A stretch of 64,000 nucleotides of DNA, from positions 58,238-122,237 of the forward strand of contig NZ_WVUH01000001.1 of NCBI RefSeq assembly GCF_017614955.1. Direction: 5' to 3'. Positions 51,620-63,500 of this stretch are shown here, piece after piece (position 1 is the first letter of the stretch; each line of letters starts with the position of its first letter). A program made the position numbers and the translations under genes. The notes beneath the pieces were generated by a model. It was given only the letters and a program-made list of their open reading frames with translations. It ran no database searches and was not told where the DNA came from. Origin of the DNA: Micromonospora echinofusca. GTDB taxonomy: Bacteria; Actinomycetota; Actinomycetes; Mycobacteriales; Micromonosporaceae.

Positions 51620-54517
51620 GTGCCGGACGGACAGCTCCCCGGCGACGACCTGCGCCCCGGCGACAGACCGGACGCGGGCGCCCGCGCCGACCCGGGTACC
51701 CGCCGACCCGCCCTGGTGGGACGCGCCGGGGAGACCGCACAACTGATCGGTTTTGCCCGGCAGGCATCCGACGGGCGGGGCCTCGCGGTCATCGTCGAAG
51801 GCGATCCCGGCATGGGTAAGTCCACCATGCTCGCCATGCTCGCCGCCCACTGTCGTGGCAACGGCCTGCGGGTCTGCCACGGCAAAGCCGACGAACTGCA
51901 ACAACGGCTGCCGTTCGCGGCGATCGGCGCGTGTCTCGGTGCCTGGTCCGCACGCCGGGAACCCGACGTCGACGCCCTGGCCGGCCTGCTGCGCGGCGAC
52001 GCCGGGGTACGGCTCGCCTCGGTCGGTGCCGCCGACCGGCACTTCGTGGTCACCGAGGCGATCTCGGAACTGCTCGACCGGTGGTGTGCCGACGACCCGG
52101 TCGCCCTCCTGCTCGACGACCTGCACTGGGCCGACGAGTCCAGCCTGCTGGCACTGCACCGGCTCGGCCCGATGCTCGACCGCTGCCCCCTGCTGATCGT
52201 CGTCACCGTCCGTCCAGGACCCCGCTCGGCGGCCCTCGACGGTCTGCTGCGCAGCCTCGTGGCCCGGGGCGCCCGGTCGCTCCGGCTCGGCCCCCTCGAC
52301 CAGGACGCCGTCGGTGAACTGGTACACCACCTCCTGGGCGCCCGACCCGGCCCACGGCTGATGGCACTGATCGCGGGGGCCGGCGGCAACCCGATGCAGG
52401 TCACCGAGTGGATCACGGTGCTCCGCCGCGACCGGCACCTCGGCGTCACCGGCGACCAGATCGACCTGGTCGGCTCCGACGACGGGTCCGGGACCGGTGT
52501 CACGGGCGCCCTGATGGGTACCATCTCCCAACGCCTCGACGTCGGTTCCCGGGACGCCCGCGAGGTGCTGCGGGTGGCCGCCCTGCTCGGCTCCGGCTTC
52601 GACGTCGGCGAACTCTCGGTGGTCCTCGGCAAACCGACCATCGAGCTGTGGGAGGTACTGACCGAAGCGGTCGACGCCGGCGTGCTGGTCGATGACGGTG
52701 AACGCCTGGTCTTCCGGCACGACCTGCTCCGCCAGGCCCTCGCCGCAGAACTGCCGGCCGCCCTCCGGGCCGCCCTGCAACTCCAGATCGGCCAGGCCCT
52801 GGCGGCCTCCGGCGCTCTGCCGGAACGGGTGGCCGAGCGGCTGCTCGCCGCCACCACGCTCGACGGCCGGGCACTGGACTGGCTGGTCGAACAGAGCCGC
52901 CCGCTGACCCGACGCGCACCCGACCTGGCGATCGATCTCGTCCACCGGGCCCTGGGTGTCCTCCGCCCCGGTGACCCCCGGGCACCACTGCTGCGTAACC
53001 ATCTGGCCTGGGCGTTGCTCTACGCGGGCCGGGCCGCCGACGCGGCCGACGCGGCGCGGGCGGCGCTCGCCGCCGACCGCGAACCGGCCCACGTCGTGTC
53101 CCTGCACCTGCTCGTCGCCCTGGCCCACTTTTATCGCGGCGACGTGGTCGCGGCCCGTGCGGAGGCCGAACGGGCACTGGCCGTGCCACAGGTGACCTCC
53201 GCCGAGGAGATCCGGGTGCGGGCCCTCATCGCCGGCTGCGACCTGTTCCTGGGCGACCTCGACGCCGTGACCCAGGTCAGTGACGCCATGGCCGACCGCA
53301 CCCACCACCCGCGCGTCCGGGCCCACGGGCTCGCCCTGCGTTCCTGCGTGCTGCTCGCACGTCGCCGCGTCGCGGCGGCACTCGACACCATCACCGAGGC
53401 CATCGCCCTCACCGGGGCGGTCGAGTCGTGGGACCACCGGCAGATCAGCCCGTACCTGATCCAGGGCGTCTGCCTGGTCGAACTCGACCGGTACGCCGAG
53501 GCCGAAACCGCCCTCGGCGAGGCCCTGCGGACCAGCCAGCAGGGCGCCGACTTCCTGCCGCTGGCCTGGTGCCGCTGGGTCCGGGCCGACATCCGGTTCC
53601 TCGACGGCCGCTGGGACGAGGTGCTCGCGGAGGTCGGGGCGGGCCTCCAGGCCACCGACTACGTCGACGTCGCACAGATGCTGCACGGTGTCGACGGGGT
53701 CGTGGCGCTGCACCGGGGCCGGATACCGACCCTGCCCACCGACGACCACACCGACCGGCCGGGATGCTGGCGCCACCAGTGGGTCACCGCGCTGGCCCGG
53801 GAGGCACAGGGACACCCCGACGAGGCGTTGACGCTGCTCCTCGCCGCCTGGGACCAACGTCTGACGGCGGTCACCGACCAGAACCTGCACCTGATCTGGC
53901 CGGACATCGCCCGTCTGGCGCTGATCGTCGACCGCCCCGCGTCGATCGGGGCACTACCGTCCGAGACGGCGGCGTTCGCCGAGGACGCCCCGGCGGCCAG
54001 CAGCAGAGCGGTGCACCTGCTCGTCGAGGGCGTCGTCGATGCCGATCCGGGGCGGATCCGCTCGGCCGCAGGCTGGTACGCCGCCGCCGGTCGTCCGCTC
54101 GGCGAGGCGTACGCATGGGAGTGCGCCGCGATCCTGCTGGCCCGGGCGGACCGACCCGCCGACGCCCGACCGGCGCTGGACCGGGCACTCGCCGGGTACG
54201 ACGCCCTCGGGGCGGTCTGGGACGCCGACCGTGCGGTGACGTACCTGGCCGAGCTGGGGGTACGCCGTCGGGGTCGCCCCCGGACCCGGCCGCGCTCCGG
54301 GTGGGACGCGCTGACCGGTACCGAGCGGCGGATCGCCGAACTGGTGGCGGGCGGAAGATCCAACCCGGACATCGCCGCCGACCTGCACCTGTCACCGCGT
54401 ACCGTGCAGCACCACGTGTCGAGCGTCCTCGCCAAGCTGGGACTCTCCTCACGGGTGGAACTCGTGGCCCTGGCATTTCAGCGTGACGCGGACAACGGTG
54501 GTCCGGGCCAGCGGTGA
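51620..54517 (+). CDS. large ATP-binding LuxR-family regulator (LAL type)
   Basis: A 965-aa transcriptional regulator. The AAA-like ATPase domain has Walker A GDPGMGKS (residues 61-68) and Walker B LLLDDLHWADESS (about 170). A long TPR-like helical middle (AGRAADAADAARAALA; VARAEAERALAVPQ) follows. The C-terminal LuxR helix-turn-helix (LTGTERRIAELVAGGRSNPD; SPRTVQHHVSSVLAKLGLSS) closes it. GTG 51620 is chosen because GGAGGGGAG lies 8 nt upstream. It converges with the giant gene (18-bp gap). LAL regulators often control secondary metabolism or catabolism; no target is obvious here. Confidence 0.92.
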   Translation: MPDGQLPGDDLRPGDRPDAGARADPGTRRPALVGRAGETAQLIGFARQASDGRGLAVIVEGDPGMGKSTMLAMLAAHCRGNGLRVCHGKADELQQRLPFAAIGACLGAWSARREPDVDALAGLLRGDAGVRLASVGAADRHFVVTEAISELLDRWCADDPVALLLDDLHWADESSLLALHRLGPMLDRCPLLIVVTVRPGPRSAALDGLLRSLVARGARSLRLGPLDQDAVGELVHHLLGARPGPRLMALIAGAGGNPMQVTEWITVLRRDRHLGVTGDQIDLVGSDDGSGTGVTGALMGTISQRLDVGSRDAREVLRVAALLGSGFDVGELSVVLGKPTIELWEVLTEAVDAGVLVDDGERLVFRHDLLRQALAAELPAALRAALQLQIGQALAASGALPERVAERLLAATTLDGRALDWLVEQSRPLTRRAPDLAIDLVHRALGVLRPGDPRAPLLRNHLAWALLYAGRAADAADAARAALAADREPAHVVSLHLLVALAHFYRGDVVAARAEAERALAVPQVTSAEEIRVRALIAGCDLFLGDLDAVTQVSDAMADRTHHPRVRAHGLALRSCVLLARRRVAAALDTITEAIALTGAVESWDHRQISPYLIQGVCLVELDRYAEAETALGEALRTSQQGADFLPLAWCRWVRADIRFLDGRWDEVLAEVGAGLQATDYVDVAQMLHGVDGVVALHRGRIPTLPTDDHTDRPGCWRHQWVTALAREAQGHPDEALTLLLAAWDQRLTAVTDQNLHLIWPDIARLALIVDRPASIGALPSETAAFAEDAPAASSRAVHLLVEGVVDADPGRIRSAAGWYAAAGRPLGEAYAWECAAILLARADRPADARPALDRALAGYDALGAVWDADRAVTYLAELGVRRRGRPRTRPRSGWDALTGTERRIAELVAGGRSNPDIAADLHLSPRTVQHHVSSVLAKLGLSSRVELVALAFQRDADNGGPGQR

Positions 54518-54535
54518 CGCCGTTCCTGGCTACGG

Positions 54536-57500
54536 CTAGGCGGCGTGGGTCGACTCGTGGGGCAGTACCCCGTCGAAGTCGCCGAACGAAGGCAGCACCT
54601 CCGGCGGGATACCCAACTCCGTCAGGGCGTGGTACATCTCCGCTGCCGAGCGGATGCCCGAGACCGCTGGGCCCACCTGCATGATCTCGCTGCCGGCGAG
54701 GACCTCGTAGAGGGAATGGTCCTCGGAGGTCAGCAGCCAACCGAGGTTCGCCAGGAGAAAATCCGTCCTGGTCACCCCGGGCACCCCCAGCCACTGGAAC
54801 GCCGTCAGCATCCGAATGGTCGTCCCGGAGACCCCGGCGATCACCGGGGTGCCGAGCTCGTCGTGGCTGCGCTGGTACCAGCCCGTCGATTCGTCGAGGC
54901 CCCACCAGGCCCGTCCGCCGATCCAGGGCAGCGGCAGTTCCGGGCCCGGCGCGTCGGGCGCCAGCCAGCTCGCCTCCGGTTCGGCATGACTGCTGGCCGC
55001 CTCGCGGCTTGCGGTGAAGGTCCGGCGACCGGGGCCGGACAGGTAGTCCCGCTCCCGCTGGCTCAGTTCGGCACCCAACGCCCTCAGGTGTGCCGGGGTG
55101 AGCTTTCCCGGCACGCCGAGGTTCCGGGCCAGATCGTCCCGGTCCATTCTCGGCCGGCGGCTGCGGTGACTCTCCACGAGCGTGGCCATCGTTTCCTGCG
55201 GAGCTGCCAGGGCGGTGGTGCCCAGCGCGAACGGGTCGTCGGCGAAGAGGTGGGACTGCCCCGATCGCCAGGCCAGAGCCTGCCGCACCAGCCGGGACCA
55301 GCTCTGCAACCGCCGGGCCTGATCCTGCAACCGTGGCACGTCCAGACCCAACCGGGCGGCCTGCGCCCAGTCAGCACGCCCGATGATGTCCCGCACGACC
55401 GTCTTCAAGGTCGGCTCGGTGGCACTGGCCGGAGGGTTGAAGAAGGCGGCGTTGAAGAACGCCGTCATCAACTCGCGCAGGTTGCCGTCGCGCAGCAGTT
55501 CCCGGATCTCGGCGTTGGTCAGCTGGTCACCGACCTGACCGGCGCTGGTGGGATCATTCTGGACGAAGGACCGACGGACCCCCTCGGGCCGACCGTCACC
55601 GACGTAGCTCTCCAACACCTGGCGCAGCCGCTCGACCGCGGCCCGTGCCGCCTGCTGCGCCCGGGGGAGTTGGTACAGGTACGCGCCGAGGTTCCGCTCG
55701 AAGCGGATCGCGTGTTCGTGGTATTCCCGGCTACCGAGGGTCGGCCGGGTCCCGAACGGCCCGCTGTTCAGAACCGGGATCGACCGGTCCACCTGTGACG
55801 ATGACGCGACCGGCGGAGCGTCCGTAACGGGGGCGCCGGAGGGTTCGAGGATGCTCCTGATCGACGGTGCCGGCCCCGGACGATCTGGCTGCGGCTGCGG
55901 CTGCGGCTGCGGCTGCGGCGGAGTCCGTACCCCGGTCGGCTCCGGGCCCGGTTGGCCCCACCGGACGGGCTCGCGTGGCGGCAGCGCGTGGTCGGGCTTG
56001 TCGGAGACCTCAAGTCCGGCCTGGCGCAGGCTCGCCTCCAGGTCGGTCACCGCCGGCGTGGTCGTCCCGTCCGGCTGGACGATCTGCCACCTGTCCCGCC
56101 GGACCAGTATCGGCTGGCCGTCCCGGTTGGCGCCCGGGGTCGCGGCGAGCACGTGCCCGTCCGGGGTGGTGTGCACGTCGGCCGGGGCGGCGACCACCGT
56201 CCGCCCGGTGAGTGCGGCCAACTGTGCGGCCGGCGACTTCTCGCCGTGCGGCCCGGGGGCAGCCAGGTGCGACCCGACCAGCACCAAGGTCTTGTCCTTG
56301 AGGTCGTGCTTGCCCAGCACCTGATCGTGAAAGGCTTCGGCGGTCAACTGCCCACCGTTGACGTGCAACAGCACCCCGCCCTGCGGGTCCGTCGTGGTGG
56401 CCACGTGGACCACCACGGCCTTCTCCACTGGCCGCAGCGAGTACGCGGCGGCAAGCTCGTCGGCCCGCCGCCGCACGGCCTCCGGGTCGTCCGACCGGTC
56501 GCTCCGCACCTCGGCGGAGGGCAGGTAGAACCCGGACCGGGTACGGAACCCGTGCGGGTGTTCCAGGCCCTCCCGCAGGGCCAGCTCCGGGGTCATCAGC
56601 ACCTCGACCGCGTCGGACAGCCGGAACGACGTACGGACCGTGCCCGGGGCGCGGGACACCGGGCCCTGCCGGTTGACCGCCTCCGCCTCGACGTGCACGA
56701 CCATGCCCGCCCTGACCAGCAGCATCTGGGTCTGGTACATGTGTCCGGCCTGGGTGGTCAGGTAACGCAGATTACTGGACTGGGTCGTGGTGCTCTCCTG
56801 GGTCAGCGAGCCGGTGACGCGGAGGCCGACGCTCTCCAGACCGGGTGCCAACGCCAGATCCAGGCCGTGACCTCGCCCGGCCGACGCGTCCTGCCGCTGC
56901 TCGGTGAAGCCGTAGCTGGCCCACTCGTGCGAGATGTCGAGGAACCGCAGCATGCGGGGGTCCCGCAGCTCGACGCGAATGGTCACCCGACCGACCGTTT
57001 CGGTCGGTGGGCCCATGCGGGCGAGGAACTCCGGCGAGCTGAGCCCGCCGGGTCGCAGCATCAGCTCCAGCTGACGGAACATGGTTGTCGAGATGAGATA
57101 GTGCAGGGCGTCCCGGCTGTAGGTGCCCGGCTCGACCAGGTGGGCCACCGCCTTGCTGGCGGAGCCGTCGATCGGCGGAACCGCCCCGGACAGCCGCGCG
57201 AACAGTTGGTCCGCCAGCGTGCCTACGGCCGCCGGCTCGACCCCCCACACCACCGCCCGGCGGGCCTGCACGTCCTCGAAGGTGACGTGGAGCCGGCCGT
57301 CCGGCGTCCCGGTGGTGCCGGCCGCCCCGGTGCGAGGCGCCGGCCGGATCTCCTCGACCCGTCCGGCCGTCGCGGGTGCCGGTTCGACCGGCTCGCCGAG
57401 CAGCTCCGTCGGGACGAGTACCTGCTCCCTCGCCGACCGGTTGCTCTCCCCGGCCACCGGGTACGCCAGCGGGCCCGGTGGCGTCAGCAGGCTGTCCGGC

Positions 57501-60500
57501 CGGTCTTTCTGCACCGGCAGCGGCTGGGGACGCGACGCCTGGCCGGTGAGGCCGAGCGACAGCGCGTTGAGTCCCGGCGACGGCGACTGGACCACGTGGA
57601 TGGTGCCCCGGATCGTCACCGGCACCAGGTACCGGCCGGCCGGGCCGGTCACGTACGGCATGCTGCGTTCGGCACGGGTGAGCGCCAGTTCGTACCCGTC
57701 AGATCGGGTGTTCCGCGTGCGCAGCGTCAGTGACGTGCCGATCGAGGTGAGGTCGCCGGCATCCAGCTCGCCCTGGCTCACGTCACCACCGGTAGCGGCA
57801 TCCCGGGAGGTACCCCAGACGTCGCCGGATGCCACGGTGTTGAACCGGTACGTGTACGACAGCGTCTTTGCCTCCTCGACCGTCGAGACGAGCTGGTACC
57901 CCGCACCCGCCGGATCGCGTTCCGCCCGCAGCACGACGACCGCGTGTTCGTGCATCAACGGCAGGGACCGGGTGGCGTGCAGCACCAGGCCGGAGCCACG
58001 CAGCAGGTCCCACAGGGGGACAACGGACTGCAGGTTCAGCACACCACCGAGATGGTTGGGCGCGACCTGGGTGGCGCCGTGGACCGTCCAACGGGACTGC
58101 AGGTGACCGGGAGCATGCCGGGTGAGAAGCTCGTTGACGACGTCCAGCAGCGGGTTGTTGCTGCCCGGGTTCGCCAACAACTGTTCGGTCACCGCAGCCA
58201 GCGGCACCCGGTCGATCCGGGCCGGGGCCAGGGACAGCGCCGGTCCGGTGGTGGTTCCCGGTTCGGTGGTGGTGGCCGGTTCAGCGGTGGTGGCCGGGGT
58301 CGGAACCGGGCGCAGGAAGCGGATACCGTCGTGCACCAGGACGAAGCCGCTGGCCCGCCACCGGTCCGGCCGGTAACTGCCGGCCATGTTGGTTTCGCTG
58401 CGCTCCACGCTGATCGCGTACACGATGGACGCGGCGTGTTCAACGTGGTCTCCGGCGATGATGGCGCGTTGGCCGGTGACCGGGCCCAGTGCGGACCGGC
58501 GCCGGTGGCTTTCGGTCTTCCCCCAGGTCCACGAGCCCGACGCCGCGCCGGAGGTACCCTCGGGGCCACGCCCCACCGACCACGTCAAGCCGGCCAGTCC
58601 GTTCCGCGTCGTCGCATCCGACGCCGAGACGTTGACCAGCGTCTCGACCATGTAGAGCCGCGCGAGCGGGACCTTCTCGCTGTGCACCTGCCGCGAGGCC
58701 AGGGGGAACGCCTCCAACCGGATGGTGACCCGGGTGTCGGCGACCCACCCCTGCCACATCTCGGTCTGCCCCGGATCCCCGTGCAGCAGCGTCCGTTCCA
58801 GCTGGGCCAGGTCGGTCGCCCGCCGCGCCACCGTCTCGGCGTCCCGGCCGCCGATGCCCACCTCCACCAGCAGGTTCCTGACCTGATCGGTGACCGCGCC
58901 GGTGCCGAGCAGGTCGGTCAGCAGATCGTCGTGGGCGAGCGGCGTGTAGCCGCCGGGTCCATGGACCAGTTGGGCCATCCGCTCGGCGCCGTGGGCCGGC
59001 ACCAGCTCCGCCCGGCCGGTGTCGGCGACTTCCTGGTCTGTCGGAGCGGTGGTCGGGGCCATCGCCTCGGGCATCAGGAACCGGACGTACCCGTCGATGT
59101 CCACCGGATCGATCGCCGATGGCTGCATGAGCAGCGGCGGCCCCCCGCTCGACGCGGCCCGGGCGACCCGCACCTTGGCCACCAGTTCGCTGAGCCCGGT
59201 ACGTTCGATGTGGACCCCGACCGACACCCGGTACCGCACCGTGTGATCGGAGAAGAAGACCGGACCGGTGTACAACATGCCCGGGATGAGCAGGGACGAG
59301 GCGTCGCTGGCGGTGCCCCGCGCGGTACTCCGGCCACCCCCCAGCCGTACCCCCAGGCTGAGGTGCGCCCCGCTGTCGCGGTGGGCCAGCGTGAAGCCAC
59401 CCTCCCACACCGCCCGCTGGTCGGCGGTGGCCGTGCCCGTGCCGCCGACACCGGTCACCGCCATCGGCATCGCCTCCAGGCCCATCTCCTCCAGCCGGCC
59501 GGTGGCCACCTGCTCGCCCCGCTGCAGCTCGACGCGGACCCGGATGCGACGGACGCCCCCCGGGAAGTGCTCCGACTCGTCGTAGGCGAGTACCCCCTGG
59601 CCGAAAAGCTGGCGGTGCGCGTTACGCAGGGCCCCGGCGCCCAGACGGGGACTCCACTGGCGGTGTCGGGCAGCCTCCTCCAGTGCGGTGCGTACCGGGA
59701 GGCCAGCCACGTTCGACTCGGCGCGCGCGAGCAGGTCGAGCACGGCCGGCAGTACCTGCTCGGCACCGGCGAGCAGTTCGGTGGCACCGTAGCCGGCACT
59801 CATGCCGGCCTTGACGGGGGCCGGCAGATGCCGCTCGACCGCCGCTTCAGGCGCCGGTCCGGTCGGGTCCGGGTCCGACGCCGGGGCGTGTTCCGAGCCG
59901 TCCCGATGGCCGGCGTGCACGTCCTGCACCGGAGGCAGTGCGGCCAGCCACTCGCCCCGGGGCAGATCCGGTTCGCGCACCGCCAGGTCGAGCATCGCCT
60001 CGAACCGGGCCCGCTGGGACACCGGTACGCGCAGGTACCAGTGCACCTGGTCGGTCACCGTGCCGGTGGGCGGCACCGAGGGCAGATCGGTGTCGAGTCG
60101 GGCGGCGACGGCCATGCGCACCTGGTAGAGGACGCTCTCGCCGTCGTAGTCCAGCGCGTGCATCTCGGCGGCGCTGATCGTGGCCCGGCCGGCGCGGGCG
60201 GTCGTGTGTCCCGCGCTCAGCGTGAGCCGCGTCGACCCGCCGATCGTGACCGGCATCCGGTCACCGCTGGCGGTGCCCTTCAAGCGGAGGTCCAACCCAT
60301 CGGCGCCGACGCCACCGGAGGAGGTGTCCTCCTCGGTGAACCGGAAGAAGTACTGGTTCTCCTCCAGCAACGGCACCGGGTCGACGCTGACCGCCTCGGC
60401 GCCCAGCAGTCTGGCACCGAGGGTCACGTGAACCCCTGCCGTGTTGCTGCGGATCAGCGGCGAGACCGCCCCGGGACCGATGACGTCGTTCCACATCCGC

Positions 60501-63500
60501 AGGATCGCCGGCTCGCTCACCCACCAGTTCAGCTCGTGCACGGCCCGGGTGGTGAGCGGCTGGCCGCCGCTTTCCAGGTGGCGACGGATCTGCTCCCGCA
60601 GGGTCGCCAACCCGGGCGTCGCCTCGGGTACGGCGAACACGTACGACAGGCTCCGGTGCAGCGCGGCGGCCTGCCGCAGGATCAACTGGTCCGCGTCGCT
60701 GACCGCACCGCCTGCCGCGTCGCGGGCGTGCGCCGCCGCGACGGCGTCGGGGTCGAGCCCGCGATAGCCGGTACCGGCCAGCCTCGCCGGCTCCGCCGGG
60801 TGCACGCCCGTCGCGTCGGCCGGCCGGACCGGGGCGAGTTCGTCCGGAACCTCCAGGCGAAGGTTCCCGTGGATGACGCCCGTCGCGGCCGGGCTGTCCT
60901 GGCCGGACCGGGTCACCACCGTCCGCAGCGACGCGTCGCCGAAGTCGACGTAGATCGCCTCGCCGGAGACCCGCGCGAACTTCTTGATCCCCGACAGGTG
61001 GGTGAAGGTCTTCCGCACGCTCCTCGCACTGGTGGCCCAGAGCCCGCTGGACAGCGTCAGATCCAGGCCCGGCAGCGGCTTGAACCGGCCCCAGCCGGCC
61101 AGCAGACCAGCCCGGCGGCTGTTCAGCACCGTCGTGCCGGTGGCCCCGGCCGCGATCTGGTCGGTGTTCTGGTTGATCTTCCACCGTTCGCCCTGCCGGG
61201 TCCGTTCCTGCTCGCGGGACGCGTATTCGGCGCGACGCAGGTCACCGAGGTCCATTGAGAGGTTGACCCGGTAGGTGTCCGGCCCCACCCGCACGTCCAG
61301 CGGAACGCCGCTCTCCAGCATCGTCTGCACGAGCAGTCGGGTGTCGTACTCGGCCAGCAGGTCCAACGTCGCCCGGCCGACGCCGACCTGCAACTCCGGA
61401 CTGCTTCCGACCGGCAGCGCCGCCACCACGAGCTGGACGAGACCCCCGGCGTCTCTCAGCGACCGGTCGCCGAAGCGCACCGGCCGGGCGTGGTGCCCCA
61501 GACCGTACCGACGGGCACCGGTGCGGGGATCGGTGTCGGCGAAGCCCGGGGGAAGGTACCGGGGCCGGTCGTTGAGCCGGGTCACCAACGCGTCCTGGTG
61601 CCGCAACCGCCATTCGGCCGCTTCCGCCGCCTCCTCGCCGACCCGCTGCCGGGTCTGCTCCGCGGCCTCCCGCGCCGCCACCTCGGCCGGACCGGTGGCC
61701 GCCACGATTTCCTGGGACAACCACCGCACGGTCCGCGCCTCGGCGAACGCCTCGACGAGGCCGGCGACCTCGGCCGGGTTCCCGGTCAGTACCTGTGCCG
61801 TCAGCGCGTCCACCTTCGGTGCCGGCGTCGCCTCCGTACCGTGGCGCAGCGCCGCGACCTCGGCCAACGCGAACGCGTAGCTGGCCTGGACGTGCCGCTC
61901 GGCGAGCACGTCGGCCGGTGCCACCTCGGTACCCTCGGCGACCCGCAACCTGACCACCGCCTCCTCACTCACCTTTTCGAGCCGCCCGGCGTGCGCGTCG
62001 AGAAGCACGACCGTCCCCGCCAGCTCGCGCAACTCGGCCCCGGCGCGGGTACCCGGCGCACTGTCCGGATCTGCCCGGTACGCCTCGACGAGGTCCCGTA
62101 CCGCCTGTGTGTCGGCCTCGTGCCGCGCCCGGATGACGTCGTCGGCCGGCAGTGCAGCGGTGAGTTGCCCGGCGTAGGTCATTGTGTGGGCCGCGTCCGC
62201 CAGGAGCTGCGTCCCGCCGCGACGCAGCGCGTTGCGCCGGGCCTCGGCGACAAGCTGCCGTTCGGTGTCGGTGAGCGGGGCGTCGTACGGCTGTGCGCGC
62301 TGGGCACCCTGCGCATGTGTCGTGTCGGGGTACACGGAGAGCGGCAGGTGTTCGGTAGGGGCCTGCGGTCCCGCCGCCGTGGCCAGGCCGAGCAGGTCGG
62401 CCGTGACGACCAGGGCCGGGGCGTCCGCCGGTACCCGGTCGAGGCGCGCCACCTCGGCCGGCTCGATCCGGCCGGTGACCAGTGACAGCTGCCGGCCCGT
62501 CCGGACGTGCACCAGATACCCGTCGTCGACCTGCCGCCAGCCGCCCGGTGCGAGCGACTGCCCGGTGCGCAACTCGATCCAGCCGGCGCTGCTGACCCGG
62601 TAGCTGTCGACCCGGGCACCGTCCGGGCGCCACGGCACCACCTCGTACCAGTGTCCCTCCTGTCCGGTGCCGCCGCCGACCGGAACCGGCGCCGGCCCGT
62701 GGTCGTCCTGCCGGTTGTCTGCCGCCCGGGTGAGGACCTCGTCCCGGGCCTGGGACCGGGCCAGTTCGGCTCCGGCCACGTCACCGGGGGGCGGATCGGT
62801 GGTCAACGAGCGGGCCAGGCTTTCGTGGCGGGCATCCTGCTCCCGTTCGGCGGCGGTGTCGGCCCGTTCGGACACCATGGCGGTGATCTGCCGGCTGGTG
62901 GCCAGCAGGGCGCGGGCGCGGGCGGCGGCGACCTGGCGTAGCTCCGACAGCGCCTCCACCGGGCCGGTGCCGTCGCGTACACCGTCGCGTTCGTGGGTCG
63001 CGGCCGGCAGCGCCGTCTTGGCAAGATCCACGATCTCCCGGGCGTACGCGACCGCGAGCGCACCGTCCAACAGGGATCCGTCGACCTCGGTGTCGATGTG
63101 CCTGTACCACGTCTCGACGTGTTGACGGATCCATGCGCGGCCCGGCGAGTCCCGATCCCCCGGCAGACCCGCCGGTTCGATCGCCGCCCCCAGCCGCGCC
63201 CAGAAGACCACCTCGGCGAGTTCGCCCCAGTGGTGGGGGTCGATCGTCCGGATCTGCTGAAGGTGGGCGTCGACGTCACGGGCATGTGTCGCGACCCAGC
63301 CGAGCAGGCTCTGCCCGGCGCTCACCGTCGACATGAAGGCGAGCTGGGCCTCGGCTTCGGCCCGCTCTTCCCGGCGTAGCCGGAGGTGCTCGTTGTACGC
63401 CGCCTGGCCCTGCCGGTTGGCGATCTCCGTCAGCACCGGGTCGGCGGTGGTGGGCGGAGCCTCGACCGGTGCCGGTGTTTCCCGGCCGGCGGGCTGTCCA

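Noticed and set aside
51470..53890. Minus-strand open frame of 806 codons opposite the LuxR-family regulator
   Set aside because: Shadow frame; the sense strand has Walker motifs and a LuxR helix-turn-helix.
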